Positions 14,165 through 25,100 of a DNA stretch of 42,531 nucleotides are shown here, one piece after another (the first letter of the stretch is position 1; every line of letters starts with the position of its first letter). The translations under genes and the position numbers were made by a program. Source of the stretch: Nostoc sp. GT001 (lineage in GTDB: Bacteria; Cyanobacteriota; Cyanobacteriia; Cyanobacteriales; Nostocaceae); NCBI RefSeq assembly GCF_030382115.1, contig NZ_JAUDRJ010000001.1, positions 231,626 to 274,156 of the forward strand, in the 5' to 3' direction. The notes under the pieces are model-generated. The model searched no databases, was not told the origin of the DNA, and saw only the letters and a program-made list of their open reading frames with translations.

Positions 14165-16089
14165 AAAGTCAGTACCTTGCAGGATTAAGCAAGATGGTAT
14201 TTTTCGACATTGTTCCGCAACAATCTTCTCAGACTTTTCTGTGGAGTATTTTTAACAGCATTACAGATCCAATATTTGTCAAAGACAGACAACACAGTTG
14301 GATGTTTGTCAATGATGCCTTGTGCCAGTTCATGGGATATGAACGTGCAGAACTAATTGGTAAATCCGATTATGATTTCTTCTGCAAAACAGAAGCCGAT
14401 GTTTTGTGGGAGAGAGATGAACAAATATTCATCACAGGCTTGAATGATGAACATGAACAATTAATTACAGATTACCAAGGTGAAACTCAGATAATTTCTA
14501 CGAAAAAAAGCTTATTTTCTGATGAAGTTGGTAATTCATTTTTAGTGGGTTCAATTCGGTTTATTGGTTCAAAAAATACAACTGAAACCGCTTTACTGTG
14601 TCAGGCAGTAAATAAGTTGGAACAGGAAATTCATGAACGCCAAGAAACAGAGAAACGCTTTCGCAGACATAGCATTGCTTTACAGCAACTTGTGCAAAGT
14701 GAAAAACTACAACACGATGATTTTCAAGTTGCCATCCAATATGTAACGGAAGTGGCTAGTTTAGGTCTTGATGTCGAACGTGTAAGTATTTGGTTATACA
14801 CAGAAAAAGGTCTAGGGATTCAATGTATTGACTTATATGAACGTGAGAATAATTGCCACAGTCATGGTTTAGAATTATCTTTCTGCGACTTCCCCAGGTA
14901 TTTTCAAGCTTTAAAGGAAGAACAAGTAATTGCAGTTTCTGATGTTCATAATGATCCTCGTACTTGGGAGTTTTCTGCAACTTATACGACCCCACTGGGA
15001 ATTACCTCAATGCTTGATGCCAGGATTTGGTCTAAAGGGCAGGTAATTGGTGTAGTTTGTTGTGAACATCTGGCAACTCAGCGTCAGTGGACACTAGAAG
15101 AAGAAAGTTTTATTGGTTCAATTACTGACTTCGTGCGACTGGTAATTGAATCAGACAATCGCAAAATTGCCGAAGAAGCACTGCGACAATCAGAAATGCA
15201 GCTCAGACAACAAACTCAACAACTAGAGTTAGCGCTCTTTGAATTACAACGCACTCAAACCCAAATGCTCCAAAGTGAAAAAATGTCTTCTTTGGGACAA
15301 CTAGTAGCAGGTGTTGCTCACGAAATCAATAATCCAGTTAACTTCATCTATGGCAATATTGCACCTGCTCATGATTACATTCAAGACTTACTGAATTTGA
15401 TTAACTTATATCAAGAATACTATCCTTATCCTGTTCCTGTTATTCAATCACAGATTGCAGCTATCGACCTAGATTTTTTGATTGCAGATTTACTGAAGCT
15501 TCTATCTTCCATGAAAATAGGAGCAGAGCGTATTCGGCAAATCGTCCTTTCTCTACGAAATTTTTCTCGTCTAGATGAAGCTGAATATAAAGCAGTTGAT
15601 ATTCATGAAGGAATCGATAGTACATTATTAATTTTAGAAAATCGCCTCAAAACAAAACCTAATTGTCTAGGAATTGAAATTGTTAAGGAATATGGAAATT
15701 TACCTCTAATTGAGTGTTATGCAGGTCAACTCAATCAAGTGTTCATGAATATTTTAACTAATGCTATTGATGCCTTAGAAGAACGAGATGAGCAACACAC
15801 TCAACAGCAAATCAGACAATTTCCTAGCGTGATTCAGATTCGCACAGAAATAATTAATCACAATCAGATTGCGATTAAAATTTCCGACAATGGTCTGGGT
15901 ATACCGGAAAAAATAAAACAACGTATTTTTGACCCCTTCTTTACTACAAAACCAATTGGTAAAGGTACAGGAATGGGTATGTCAATTAGTTATCAAATTG
16001 TGACTAAAAATCATTATGGAACCCTTGAATGTATTTCATCTCCATATCAGGGTACAACATTTGTCATTATCATCCCTTTAAAACAGTAG
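14149..16089 (+). CDS. PAS-GAF sensor histidine kinase
   Basis: A 646-residue soluble protein if started at 14149; an in-frame ATG at 14194 with AGGA 9 bases upstream (631 residues) is outside the hairpin and may be the real start. Domains: PAS (about 28-145, IFVKDRQHSWMFVNDALCQF and IGKSDYDFF), a helical linker, GAF (about 180-345, ending near IGVVCCEHLATQRQWTLEEE), a coiled segment, HisKA with His391 in GVAHEINNPVNF, and HATPase_c with NQVFMNILTNAIDALE, DNGLGI and GKGTGMGMSI. The HisKA and HATPase parts are close paralogues of the frameshifted gene upstream and the kinase at 16624-18879. No membrane segments are seen, so it senses a cytoplasmic signal. No output domain is present; a separate response regulator must exist. 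Confidence 0.88.
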   Translation: MSSSEESQYLAGLSKMVFFDIVPQQSSQTFLWSIFNSITDPIFVKDRQHSWMFVNDALCQFMGYERAELIGKSDYDFFCKTEADVLWERDEQIFITGLNDEHEQLITDYQGETQIISTKKSLFSDEVGNSFLVGSIRFIGSKNTTETALLCQAVNKLEQEIHERQETEKRFRRHSIALQQLVQSEKLQHDDFQVAIQYVTEVASLGLDVERVSIWLYTEKGLGIQCIDLYERENNCHSHGLELSFCDFPRYFQALKEEQVIAVSDVHNDPRTWEFSATYTTPLGITSMLDARIWSKGQVIGVVCCEHLATQRQWTLEEESFIGSITDFVRLVIESDNRKIAEEALRQSEMQLRQQTQQLELALFELQRTQTQMLQSEKMSSLGQLVAGVAHEINNPVNFIYGNIAPAHDYIQDLLNLINLYQEYYPYPVPVIQSQIAAIDLDFLIADLLKLLSSMKIGAERIRQIVLSLRNFSRLDEAEYKAVDIHEGIDSTLLILENRLKTKPNCLGIEIVKEYGNLPLIECYAGQLNQVFMNILTNAIDALEERDEQHTQQQIRQFPSVIQIRTEIINHNQIAIKISDNGLGIPEKIKQRIFDPFFTTKPIGKGTGMGMSISYQIVTKNHYGTLECISSPYQGTTFVIIIPLKQ

Positions 16090-16100
16090 TGGTTTGCTAA

Positions 16101-16316
16101 TTAATCAAGACCTTCATTGCTGCTAAAACCACCACCTTGAGCATGACGGAGTAGCGATTGTACTATCGGCATCGCAATACTCATGCCAAATAAGGCATTG
16201 AAACCTGCAATAACCACTGGTGCAGATAATACAACTGTAAATTCTGGAAATAAGGCTAATACAGCTACTAAAATCAGGAAAACAATTGGTGTCGCAATAC
16301 CTGCTGCCTTTGCCAT
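16101..16316 (-). CDS. Possible small two-helix membrane protein
   Basis: A 71-residue frame starting MAKAAGIATPIVFLILV. Two hydrophobic segments (about 7-26 and 30-52) are followed by a Gly-rich polar tail (AQGGGFSSNEGLD). The composition looks like a real small inner-membrane protein, but there is no clear ribosome-binding site, and overlapping frames exist on both strands. It is convergent with the preceding kinase gene, with 11 bases between the stops. The family is not recognised. Confidence 0.4.
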   Translation of the reverse strand: MAKAAGIATPIVFLILVAVLALFPEFTVVLSAPVVIAGFNALFGMSIAMPIVQSLLRHAQGGGFSSNEGLD

Positions 16317-16623
16317 TAGTAGATGGATAGATGAGATTCTCGCTTATTTTGATCACCGAACTACTCAAGGTATTGTTGAGGGAATTAATCAGAAAATTAA
16401 GCTCATTAAAAGAAGGGCTTATGGCTTAACTAACTTTAATAATTTTCGGAGAAGGATTTTACTAAACTGGCATTTTTGTTGTTAATTTAACATATTTAGT
16501 CTAGGAGAGCCACAGTTTCTTATGTCGGAATAGCAACTGCTTGCACTCCAAATCAGTCAAATAAGCTGACAAAGCGGCGTTTTTATTTTTTGCAGTAGTG
16601 TTTTGCCACTAAAAAGACACTAT

Positions 16624-18879
16624 TTATGTAACTGGGATATTGTGAGCTTCTGGTATCTTTGCTTGTACAGATTTAATTTGTTGAATGGGAATCTCGATTA
16701 TAAATTTAGCTCCTGCTCCTGGAGATGAAATACATTCTAAATGTCCCTGATGTTTTTGTGTAATAATTTGATAGCTAATTGACATTCCTAAACCAGTTCC
16801 CTTACCTACTGGTTTAGTCGTAAAAAAGGGGTCAAATAGACGCTGTTGAACTTCTTGCGACATTCCAGTCCCATTGTCGGCAATCTCAATCGCAACCCAA
16901 TCTGAGTTGAGTACAAGAGTGCGTATAACGATTTGTGGGTTGTTTGGCTGATTAATAACAGACAAATTTTCTAAAGCATCGATCGCATTAGTGAGGATGT
17001 TCATCAACACCTGGTTAAGTTGACACGCATAACATTCTACTAAAGGCAGTTTACCGTACTCTTTAATAATTTCAATTGATAGATGGTCGGATTTATTTTT
17101 GAGGCGGTATTGCAGAATTAATAGCGTACTTTCGATACCTTCATGAATATCAACTGTCTTAAATTCCGCTTCATCCATACGCGAAAAATTCCGCAGAGAC
17201 AGCACAATATTACGAATCCTCTCAGTCCCGATTTTCATTGAAGACAGCATCTTCTGTAAATCATCTTTGAGGAATTCCAGATCAATTTCCTGGGCTAATG
17301 CTTGAATTTCTGGGTCATGGCTAGAATAGCGTTCTTGGCAAAAATAGATTATCTGCAACAAGTTTTGAGTATATTCATCCAAGTGAGTAATATTGCCGTG
17401 AATAAAGTTGACTGGGTTATTGATTTCATGGGCAATACCTGCTACTAATTGGCCCAGACTAGACATTTTTTCACTTTGAACTACTTGTGCTTGGGTACGC
17501 TGCAATTCACTCATGGCTGTTTTGAGTTCAACAGTTCGTTCTTCGACTCGCGCTTCTAGTTCGGCATTACTATTTTCTAAAGCAATAAAGGATTGGCGCA
17601 GTTGCCCTGCCATGTGGTTAAACGAATGGGCAAGGACGTTAAGTTCTTGAATGTTGCCATCTATAACTCTCTGGTCTAAGTCGCCAGATGCCATTGCCTG
17701 GCTTGCCTGCTTCAGACGCAGGACAGGATGTGAAATCCAGCGTCCGGTAAAAATACCACTTATGGTTGCCAATATCAGCGCCCCAAAACAAAGTAAAACA
17801 GTAATCTGGGTATTAGCATTGATTTGGGACATAAAGGCACTGTGCGGGATGCTGGTCATAACTAGCCAGTCCAAGCCATAAGAGTCGCGCCAAGGCGCAA
17901 TATGCACAGAATAATCTTCTCCTTGAAAATTAACTTGCAGTTCTTGGGTACTAGTGATTGTCCGAAGATTAGGAATTCTTTGCTGAAGCTGTCGAGCAAT
18001 TCCCTGCACAACTGGATTAGGACTATCTATTGCTTTAAGACGTTTAATTTCGTTTTTGTTGACAGTAAAAGGTTGCTCTGCACAAGAATTAGCAACTAAC
18101 ATCCCATCACGCTCTACAATAAATACTTGCCCAGAGCGACTGATATCTAATGTCCGCAAAAATTCGCTCAGTTTCAATAGATGAATATCAACCCCCACCA
18201 CGGCAATCAGCTTTTTACTGGCATCATAAACTGGGCTACCTGCCGATGCTGCAATATAGGGAGGGTAAGCAGGATCGTAGTAGGTGTAGATCCGCGTCCA
18301 GATGGGTTTCCCAGCTTTGGCGGGTTCTGTGTAATTAGGTTCATTGAGGGTATCCCAGGTAGCGGTAGACAACAGTTGAGTACGATTACCGTCGTTGTCT
18401 GTCAAATAAGTTTTGGAATTTTTCGGCAAGCTAGCTGTTTTGGTGGTGTTTTCGTCGATAGTAACCGTTTTCCCATCATAGCGACTAGCTCCACCTCCTT
18501 CCCCAGTTGGTAGATTAAAGCTGATGTAGGTCAAATCATAGGCTTGCATTTGGTACCAGAAGAATTTGCCAACAGTTTTGCGATCCCGCACATTCAGTAA
18601 TCCCATGCGAATTGCGTTAGCATTGGTCTGGATCACTTTATGCGGAATTGACAAGTAAGCATCTAAGTGATGATTTACCTCACTACTTGTTCGCTTCATC
18701 AACTGCTTTGACAGATCCTCAACTACCTTCTCACCATTTTTAAACGACAAGTATCCCACCAAACCCACTGCACCAAACACTTGCACCACGAAGGGAACAA
18801 TGAGAACAAGCTGCAATGGCAATGCCCAGAATTTGCTAGATGATAAACAGGTTTTCATAAGGTGGAAACTAGAGTACAT
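16624..18879 (-). CDS. dCache-HAMP sensor histidine kinase
   Basis: A 751-residue membrane receptor kinase. It has an N-terminal membrane helix (about 18-42), a large extracytoplasmic sensor of dCache type (about 45-345) with the characteristic WTRIYTYYDPAYPPYIAASAGSPVYD and AVVGVDIHLLKLSEFL segments, a second membrane helix (about 358-378), HAMP (about 380-430), a coiled coil with ELEARVEERT, HisKA with His484 in GIAHEINNPVNF, and HATPase_c (NQVLMNILTNAIDALE, DNGTGM, GKGTGLGMSI). dCache domains bind small molecules such as amino acids; the ligand is unknown. An in-frame ATG at 18858 is an alternative start; neither has a strong ribosome-binding site. Its kinase core is paralogous to those of the 14149 and 12521 genes. 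Confidence 0.88.
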   Translation of the reverse strand: MYSSFHLMKTCLSSSKFWALPLQLVLIVPFVVQVFGAVGLVGYLSFKNGEKVVEDLSKQLMKRTSSEVNHHLDAYLSIPHKVIQTNANAIRMGLLNVRDRKTVGKFFWYQMQAYDLTYISFNLPTGEGGGASRYDGKTVTIDENTTKTASLPKNSKTYLTDNDGNRTQLLSTATWDTLNEPNYTEPAKAGKPIWTRIYTYYDPAYPPYIAASAGSPVYDASKKLIAVVGVDIHLLKLSEFLRTLDISRSGQVFIVERDGMLVANSCAEQPFTVNKNEIKRLKAIDSPNPVVQGIARQLQQRIPNLRTITSTQELQVNFQGEDYSVHIAPWRDSYGLDWLVMTSIPHSAFMSQINANTQITVLLCFGALILATISGIFTGRWISHPVLRLKQASQAMASGDLDQRVIDGNIQELNVLAHSFNHMAGQLRQSFIALENSNAELEARVEERTVELKTAMSELQRTQAQVVQSEKMSSLGQLVAGIAHEINNPVNFIHGNITHLDEYTQNLLQIIYFCQERYSSHDPEIQALAQEIDLEFLKDDLQKMLSSMKIGTERIRNIVLSLRNFSRMDEAEFKTVDIHEGIESTLLILQYRLKNKSDHLSIEIIKEYGKLPLVECYACQLNQVLMNILTNAIDALENLSVINQPNNPQIVIRTLVLNSDWVAIEIADNGTGMSQEVQQRLFDPFFTTKPVGKGTGLGMSISYQIITQKHQGHLECISSPGAGAKFIIEIPIQQIKSVQAKIPEAHNIPVT

Positions 18880-19091
18880 TTAAAAGGCTGTTGATACTGA
18901 TTAAAACTTATTAAAAGCAGTATAAATTGTTGCCTTAGTTAAGATAATTCCCTAAAAATATCCAGATCGAACATAAATTCACTCTACTTTTAGGCACCTA
19001 AAATAAAATGCCTCATCTCATAAAGGAGATAATACGGTTGGGTTAACAAAGTTACCTTTTGAGGCAAGCAGTTCTTGAATAGTAAAGAGAA

Positions 19092-19136
19092 GCAGGAGCA
19101 GAGAAATTGATGATTAACCAATTTCTCTGCTCCTGC
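19092..19136 (-). terminator. 18-bp perfect hairpin after the NRPS gene
   Basis: GCAGGAGCAGAGAAATTG and its exact complement separated by 9 bases, starting 21 bases beyond the NRPS stop codon on the minus strand and followed there by a pyrimidine-rich run (TTCTCTTT). It is a likely transcription terminator or 3' stabiliser for the NRPS message. It also separates it from the kinase gene downstream. Confidence 0.65.
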
Positions 19137-19156
19137 CTCAATAATTTATCAGCACC

Positions 19157-22100
19157 CTATTGGAGAGGAGGCTGCAAAAAACCAGAGTGAATAAAGTATG
19201 AAAAGTAAGTATTCAGTAGTTTATCATCCACGGGTGGGCAAGTAATATTACTACTTACTAAGCCCGTGAATGTATTAGAGCTATCAAATTGCAGAGATTT
19301 TGGTTGAAAATAAATTTCAGGAATTGACTGTTGATGCTCTTGAAGCTTTTCAAATAAGAAAGAAAAGAAGGGATATAAAGCATTTTCTGACATATTTGGG
19401 AGCAAAAAAATGACTTTAGAAAGCCAATCTTGAAAAGAAATTTGTTCAATTGAATAACCAAAATTCTGCATCCAATTCACAAGCTGATTCCATGAAATAG
19501 ATTGAGGATTAGAGATATGAAATATTCTCTGATTAAGTGATTTTTGTCTTGATAATTGGATGATCGCCTGGCTAATATAATCAACGGGAACAATATCTAC
19601 CGACATATTCCAATCAGGTGCTAACCCCAGTTGAATGCAACCTTTAATCAGGCTGCGTAAAAAGCCGGGACGGTTACAAATTCCTGTTTGGCTATGTCCT
19701 TCTATCCAAGTGGGACGATAGATAGCTGTGGGAATTCCTCGCTCATGAGCAAGTGTAACTAATTTTTCTGCAACCCATTTGCTTTGGGTGTAACCATAGA
19801 GACCATGCGGGCGATCGGCAGACTGTTCTAAAATAATTGCTGTTTCAGGATAGGCAATTGGTGAAAAAACGCCAATAGTAGAAACGAAATGAACGGGTTT
19901 AATCTTGGTTTGACTTGCCAATCTCAGAATTTCTTGTGTACCTAAAACGTTTGCTGGTTTTAGCGCCGAGTATGGATAAACAAAGTTAACGGATGCACCG
20001 TTGTGGTAAATAATATCGATAGTTTCTGCCAAATTTTGAAATTGTTCAGGCGACAACCCCAGCAGTGGTAGAGATATATCGCCAATTACGGGAATAATTC
20101 TGGAGCTTCTATTTTGCTCCCAAAGCTTGTATCCTTCTAGGATGCTCTTGATGCGATCGTTACCTTCTTCAAGATCACTAGCCCTGACCAAGCAATAAAC
20201 CTTTGCCTGGGTTTGCTCAAGTAATTCATGAAGAAAGAAAGCACCCAAAAAGCCTGTTGCACCAGTTAATAAAACGTTGGTTGCTTTAAAAGCGAAATCA
20301 AGCGATGCAGTTTGAGAATTAATTGTTGGATCTAAAATAGCATCAGCTTCCAGATCGAGGGCAGGATGAATGCTTGATGCGGCATAATCTCCAGCTTTGA
20401 TTGCTGCAATGATTTTAGCTAATTCTGCAATACTAGGAGCTATGAAAATATTTTGCAGGGACAACTCTATCTGCAATGTTTTTTGTATCTGGAAAAGCAT
20501 TCGAGCTAATAGTAGAGAGTGTCCCCCTAACTCAAAGAAGTTGTCATAAATTCCAACTTGTTGGAGTCCCAAAATTTGAGTTGCGATCTGAGCTAATTGC
20601 TGTTCAACTTCGTTACGAGGTGCGACAAAACTTTTCTGTAGTTCAGGTCTAAGTCGGTTTGGTGCCGGTAACGCACGGCGATCAACCTTACCATTTGGTG
20701 TCAGTGGTAGGGAGTCCATGACGACAAAGACAGCAGGAATCATATAATCAGGTAGTTTTTCTTTCAGAAAAGCACGCAGTTGCGATATCAGATTTACTGA
20801 ATTGTCTGCTTGTTTACTTTTAAGAGGATTATTAGCAAAGGCACTCCAAGGTTTGATGGGAGCGGTTTTGTTACAGAAGAAATAAATTATGCTCTTGTCA
20901 TCTGTTGTGGGCGCACTACAATTTCGCTGAAATACTACGTCATAGCAGTCTTGTACATTTGAAACTGACCAGTTGGTGTGGATAGTGTAAGGTAAGCAAT
21001 TGCCCAAATTCCACAGTGCTTCAGGATCAATTCCTACTTGCTGTGTGTTTTCCTGTAATTTTGCCCGCAGTTCACCGACTGTTTGAAAATCATTGGAGTT
21101 AGCCAACAATTTAGTAGCTTCAACATCTGCTAGAACTCGCGGATTCTGAATACCAGCTAAACCCAGATATTCTGGTTCTGTTTCTTCTAGAAGTTTATGG
21201 ATTGTAGATAACGTTAAATCTGGCTGCCAATCTACCCAGGTAGGCTCTACAGTCCTATTCTCCTTAGTGCCGATATGAAGGATGACATCGTAACGAAAGC
21301 AAGTCATTTCATTGTGATAATCACCACGCTTGAGTTGAATCTGCACATGACTAATCTGAGATAGATGTTGTTTGACGGCATTAAAAAAGGCTGGCTCGAT
21401 AACTAATTCTCCATCCTGAGCTATACGTTCTTGAATGCGCTGTCGTAGTTCCTCTATGGGCAAAGTGTCGGCAGCTTGATATAACTGCACGGATGTATGA
21501 AAAGTTTCTAGCAACGGCAAGCTGCGTACATCTCCAATGAAGATGTATCCCCCCTGTTTAACTAACTTTACTGCTTTTTCTAAAACACTCACCAAGTAGT
21601 CAATACTAGGAAAATACTGAATTACAGAGTTAATCACGATCGCGTCAAAACTTTCAGCCTCTAATTCATCAAGTGCATCTGCGGCTTTAGTGGCAAGTTT
21701 TACCTGGGATAAATTTTGCTGTTTTAATTGCTGCTCTAGGTAACAAATGGCTGTTTCTGAGAGATCCATCCCCAAGTAATAGGAGCAGTGGGGAGCAATT
21801 CTAAACAGCAACAACCCCATTCCACAACCAATTTCTAAGACACGCTGCGGTTGTAAAGATAAAATTCGCTCAACTGTTCGATCTACCCACTCTTGCATCT
21901 CTTGAGATGCGATCGCTAATCCTGTGTAGCTGCTATTCCAGCTTGTAATATTGAATTTTGGATCGAACTTGGAATTTTGCTCTATTGCAGACTGGTTATA
22001 TGATTCATTCCAAATTGTCTGCCACTGTTGTAGTTGTTCAATTTGGGATGTAGTCGAGGCATCCTCTGCTGATTTTTCTGGTTTAGGAACAAGGTAGGCA

Positions 22101-25100
22101 ACCAATCGCTCATCATTGGCAACAACTACTGTTTCCCTCACAGTAGGATGTTGGTTGAGTGCAGTTTCAATATCTCCTAATTCAATCCGAAAACCACGAA
22201 TTTTAACTTGGTGATCAATTCTACCTAAGTATTCAATGTTACCATCTGGAAGATAGCGTGCTAAATCACCAGTTTTATACAGGCGGTCAGAAGAGGCAGA
22301 GGGGAGCGAGTGCGTTGGGCGGCTCTGCCCACTTGTTCGCGTAGCGTCTCCGACAGGAGAAGCAACTGGCGTGCAGAGGTGCAAAGGGGCAGAGGAGAAT
22401 ATCTCCCCTCTGCTCCCCTGCTCCCCTGCTCCCCTGCTTCTTCGGAAGGGGTTATGAATAAATCTCTCTTGGTTCAATTCTGGTCGGTTCAGGTATCCTT
22501 GAGCTAAACCCACACCACCAATATATAATTCCCCTGCTACACCAACAGGTACAAGTTGCAAAGACTTCTGGTGATTTTTATGAGATTTACATAAGTAAAT
22601 TTGCGTATTGGCAATGGCACTACCAATAGGTACCGAATTATTTCCTGATTCTAATTTGTAAATTGTAGACCATACGGTAGTCTCTGTTGGCCCGTAGACA
22701 TTCCAAACAGAGGAACACTTATTGAGCAGTTCATCTGCTAGTGCTCTCGACAAAGCTTCCCCACCACAAAGAATTCTCAGATGTGGATTACCTTGCCAAC
22801 CTACTGCTAAGAGCATTCGCCAAGTCGCTGGGGTGGCTTGCATAAAAGTTGCACCCGATCGCTCAATATACTCAGCTAGTTGTGAAGCATCAGAGGCAAC
22901 TTCGCGGCTAGCTATGGCAATACGCGCACCGACAATGAGCGGTAAGTAAAGCTCGATGGTTGCAATATCGAAAGAGATGGTAGTCACAGCCAAGAGGATA
23001 TCTTGCTCGCTCAGTCCTGGTTCCTGAGCGATGAAAGATACAATATTGACTAGTGAACAATGTTTAATTTGCACTCCTTTAGGCTTACCTGTGGAACCTG
23101 ATGTGTAAATTGTATAGACTAAGTTTTCAGGTTTTACTCCACTATTTGGATTCTGCTGGCTTTGCTTGCCAATGATATGCCAATCAGAGTCTATGCAAAC
23201 TACCTGTGCATGATGTTTAGTCAGCTTATCGCTCAAACTTTGCTGCGTCAACAGCACTGGTGCTTGTGAATCGTTGAGCATGAATGCTAAACGTTCTTGC
23301 GGATAAGCGGGGTCTAATGGCACATAAACTCCGCCTGCTTTCATAATTCCTAAAAGCCCAATCATCATCTGAAGCGATCGCTCAATGCAAATACCCACAA
23401 TAACATCCGGTTTTACACCAAGGGTTTGCAAATAATTTGCTACTTGATTTGCTTGCTGATTTAATTCTCGGTAAGTTAATTGCTGTCCGGCAAATTCAAT
23501 GGCGATCGCATTCGGTATCCTTGCTACTTGTGCTTCAAACAATTGGTGAATACATTCTTGAGGGAAATCTTTTTGAGTTTGATTCCATGTATGCAGTTGT
23601 TGCTGCTCGGTTTTTGTGAGCAAGGAGTATCTATCGACTTTCTCATCTGGATTGGCAACGATGTCTTCCAGTAGTTTTTGGAAATGTTCAGTCATACGAG
23701 CGATCGTACTAGCTGCAAACAAGTCGGTACTATACTCGAAGTAACCTACTAGCCCAATCGGTGCTTCAGCCAATTCCAAAAATAAATCAAATTTGACAGT
23801 TTTATTATCAAGGGGCAGGTGAGTTAACGACAAACCCGGCACTTCCCAAGTAGATGTTGGTGTATTTTGCAAGTTAAATACAACTTGAACAAGTGGATTT
23901 TGATTGAGATCGCGATCGGGTTGTAATGCCTGCACCAGTTCCTCAAATGGTAAGTACTGATGAGCATAAGCTCCTAAAGTCATCTCTCGGACTCGTTGTA
24001 AAAACTGCCGAAAACTAGGCAAACCTGACAAGTCTGCTCGGAGTACGAGGGTGTTGGCAAAAAATCCCAACATCTTTTCTAGTTCAGGGCGATGACGATT
24101 GGCAACGAGTGTTCCAATAGCAAAATCGTCTTGTCCAGTGTAATGAAAAAGTAATGTTTGGAAGGCGGCCAGCAGTATCATAAAGAAAGTAACCCCTTCT
24201 CGACGGCTCAATTCCTTAAGTTCTGTGCTTAAAGATTGGGATAAACTCAGGAAGTGACGCGCCCCTTGATAGGTTGACACTGGTGGTGGAGGAAAGTCTG
24301 TTGGGAATGGCAAGATTGGTGGTAGACCATTTAACTGCTTTTGCCAATAGGCAAGTTGACGTTCTCGGATCTCACCTTGCAACCACTGTCGTTGCCACAC
24401 AGCAAAATCAGCATACTGAATTTTTAAATCTGACAGGGGAGAAGTTTGTTTTGATGCAAAGGCAGTGTAGAGGGTCGCCAGTTCTTGCAACAATAAGTTG
24501 ATTGACCAACCATCACAGACGATATGATGCAAGTTGATCAAAAGAAAATGCTCGGTTTCACTCAATTTAAAGAGTGCAGCACGCAGCATGAGATCCTTAG
24601 ATAAATCAAAGGAACGTCTAGCCTCTTGGATAATTAATTCCCAGATTTGGCTTTGGTCTGTAGGTGAATCTATGACAGGTAGTTTAAATATTGGAGATGG
24701 ATGAATCACCTGTATAGGTTGCCCATCCACAGCTTTAAAGGTAGTACGTAAGATTTCATGACGGTTGATTATTTTTTGGAAACTTTGTTCTAAAGCTCCA
24801 ACATTGACCAAACCACTTAAGTGAAAGGCTTCTGGTACATTATAGAAGGGATTGTTCGGTACTAACTGATCCAAAAACCACAATGGTTCCTGTACGGATG
24901 CTAAGGGTAAGTTAGCGTCGCGTTCTACTGGTTGGATTGGGGGAAGCGTTATAGTTTGTATTTGTTGTCTATCTGTTTCTATCAGCTTTGCAAGTTCAGC
25001 TATTGTGGCTGATTCAAATAGACAATGTAAAGGTAACTCAATTTGCAAAGCATTGCGGATACGGGAAATTACTTGCGTAGCCAGCAGTGAATGTCCGCCT

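Noticed and set aside
16183..16485. Plus-strand 100-codon frame downstream of the PAS-GAF kinase
   Set aside because: No ribosome-binding site; the composition is odd and it overlaps the more protein-like minus-strand membrane frame.
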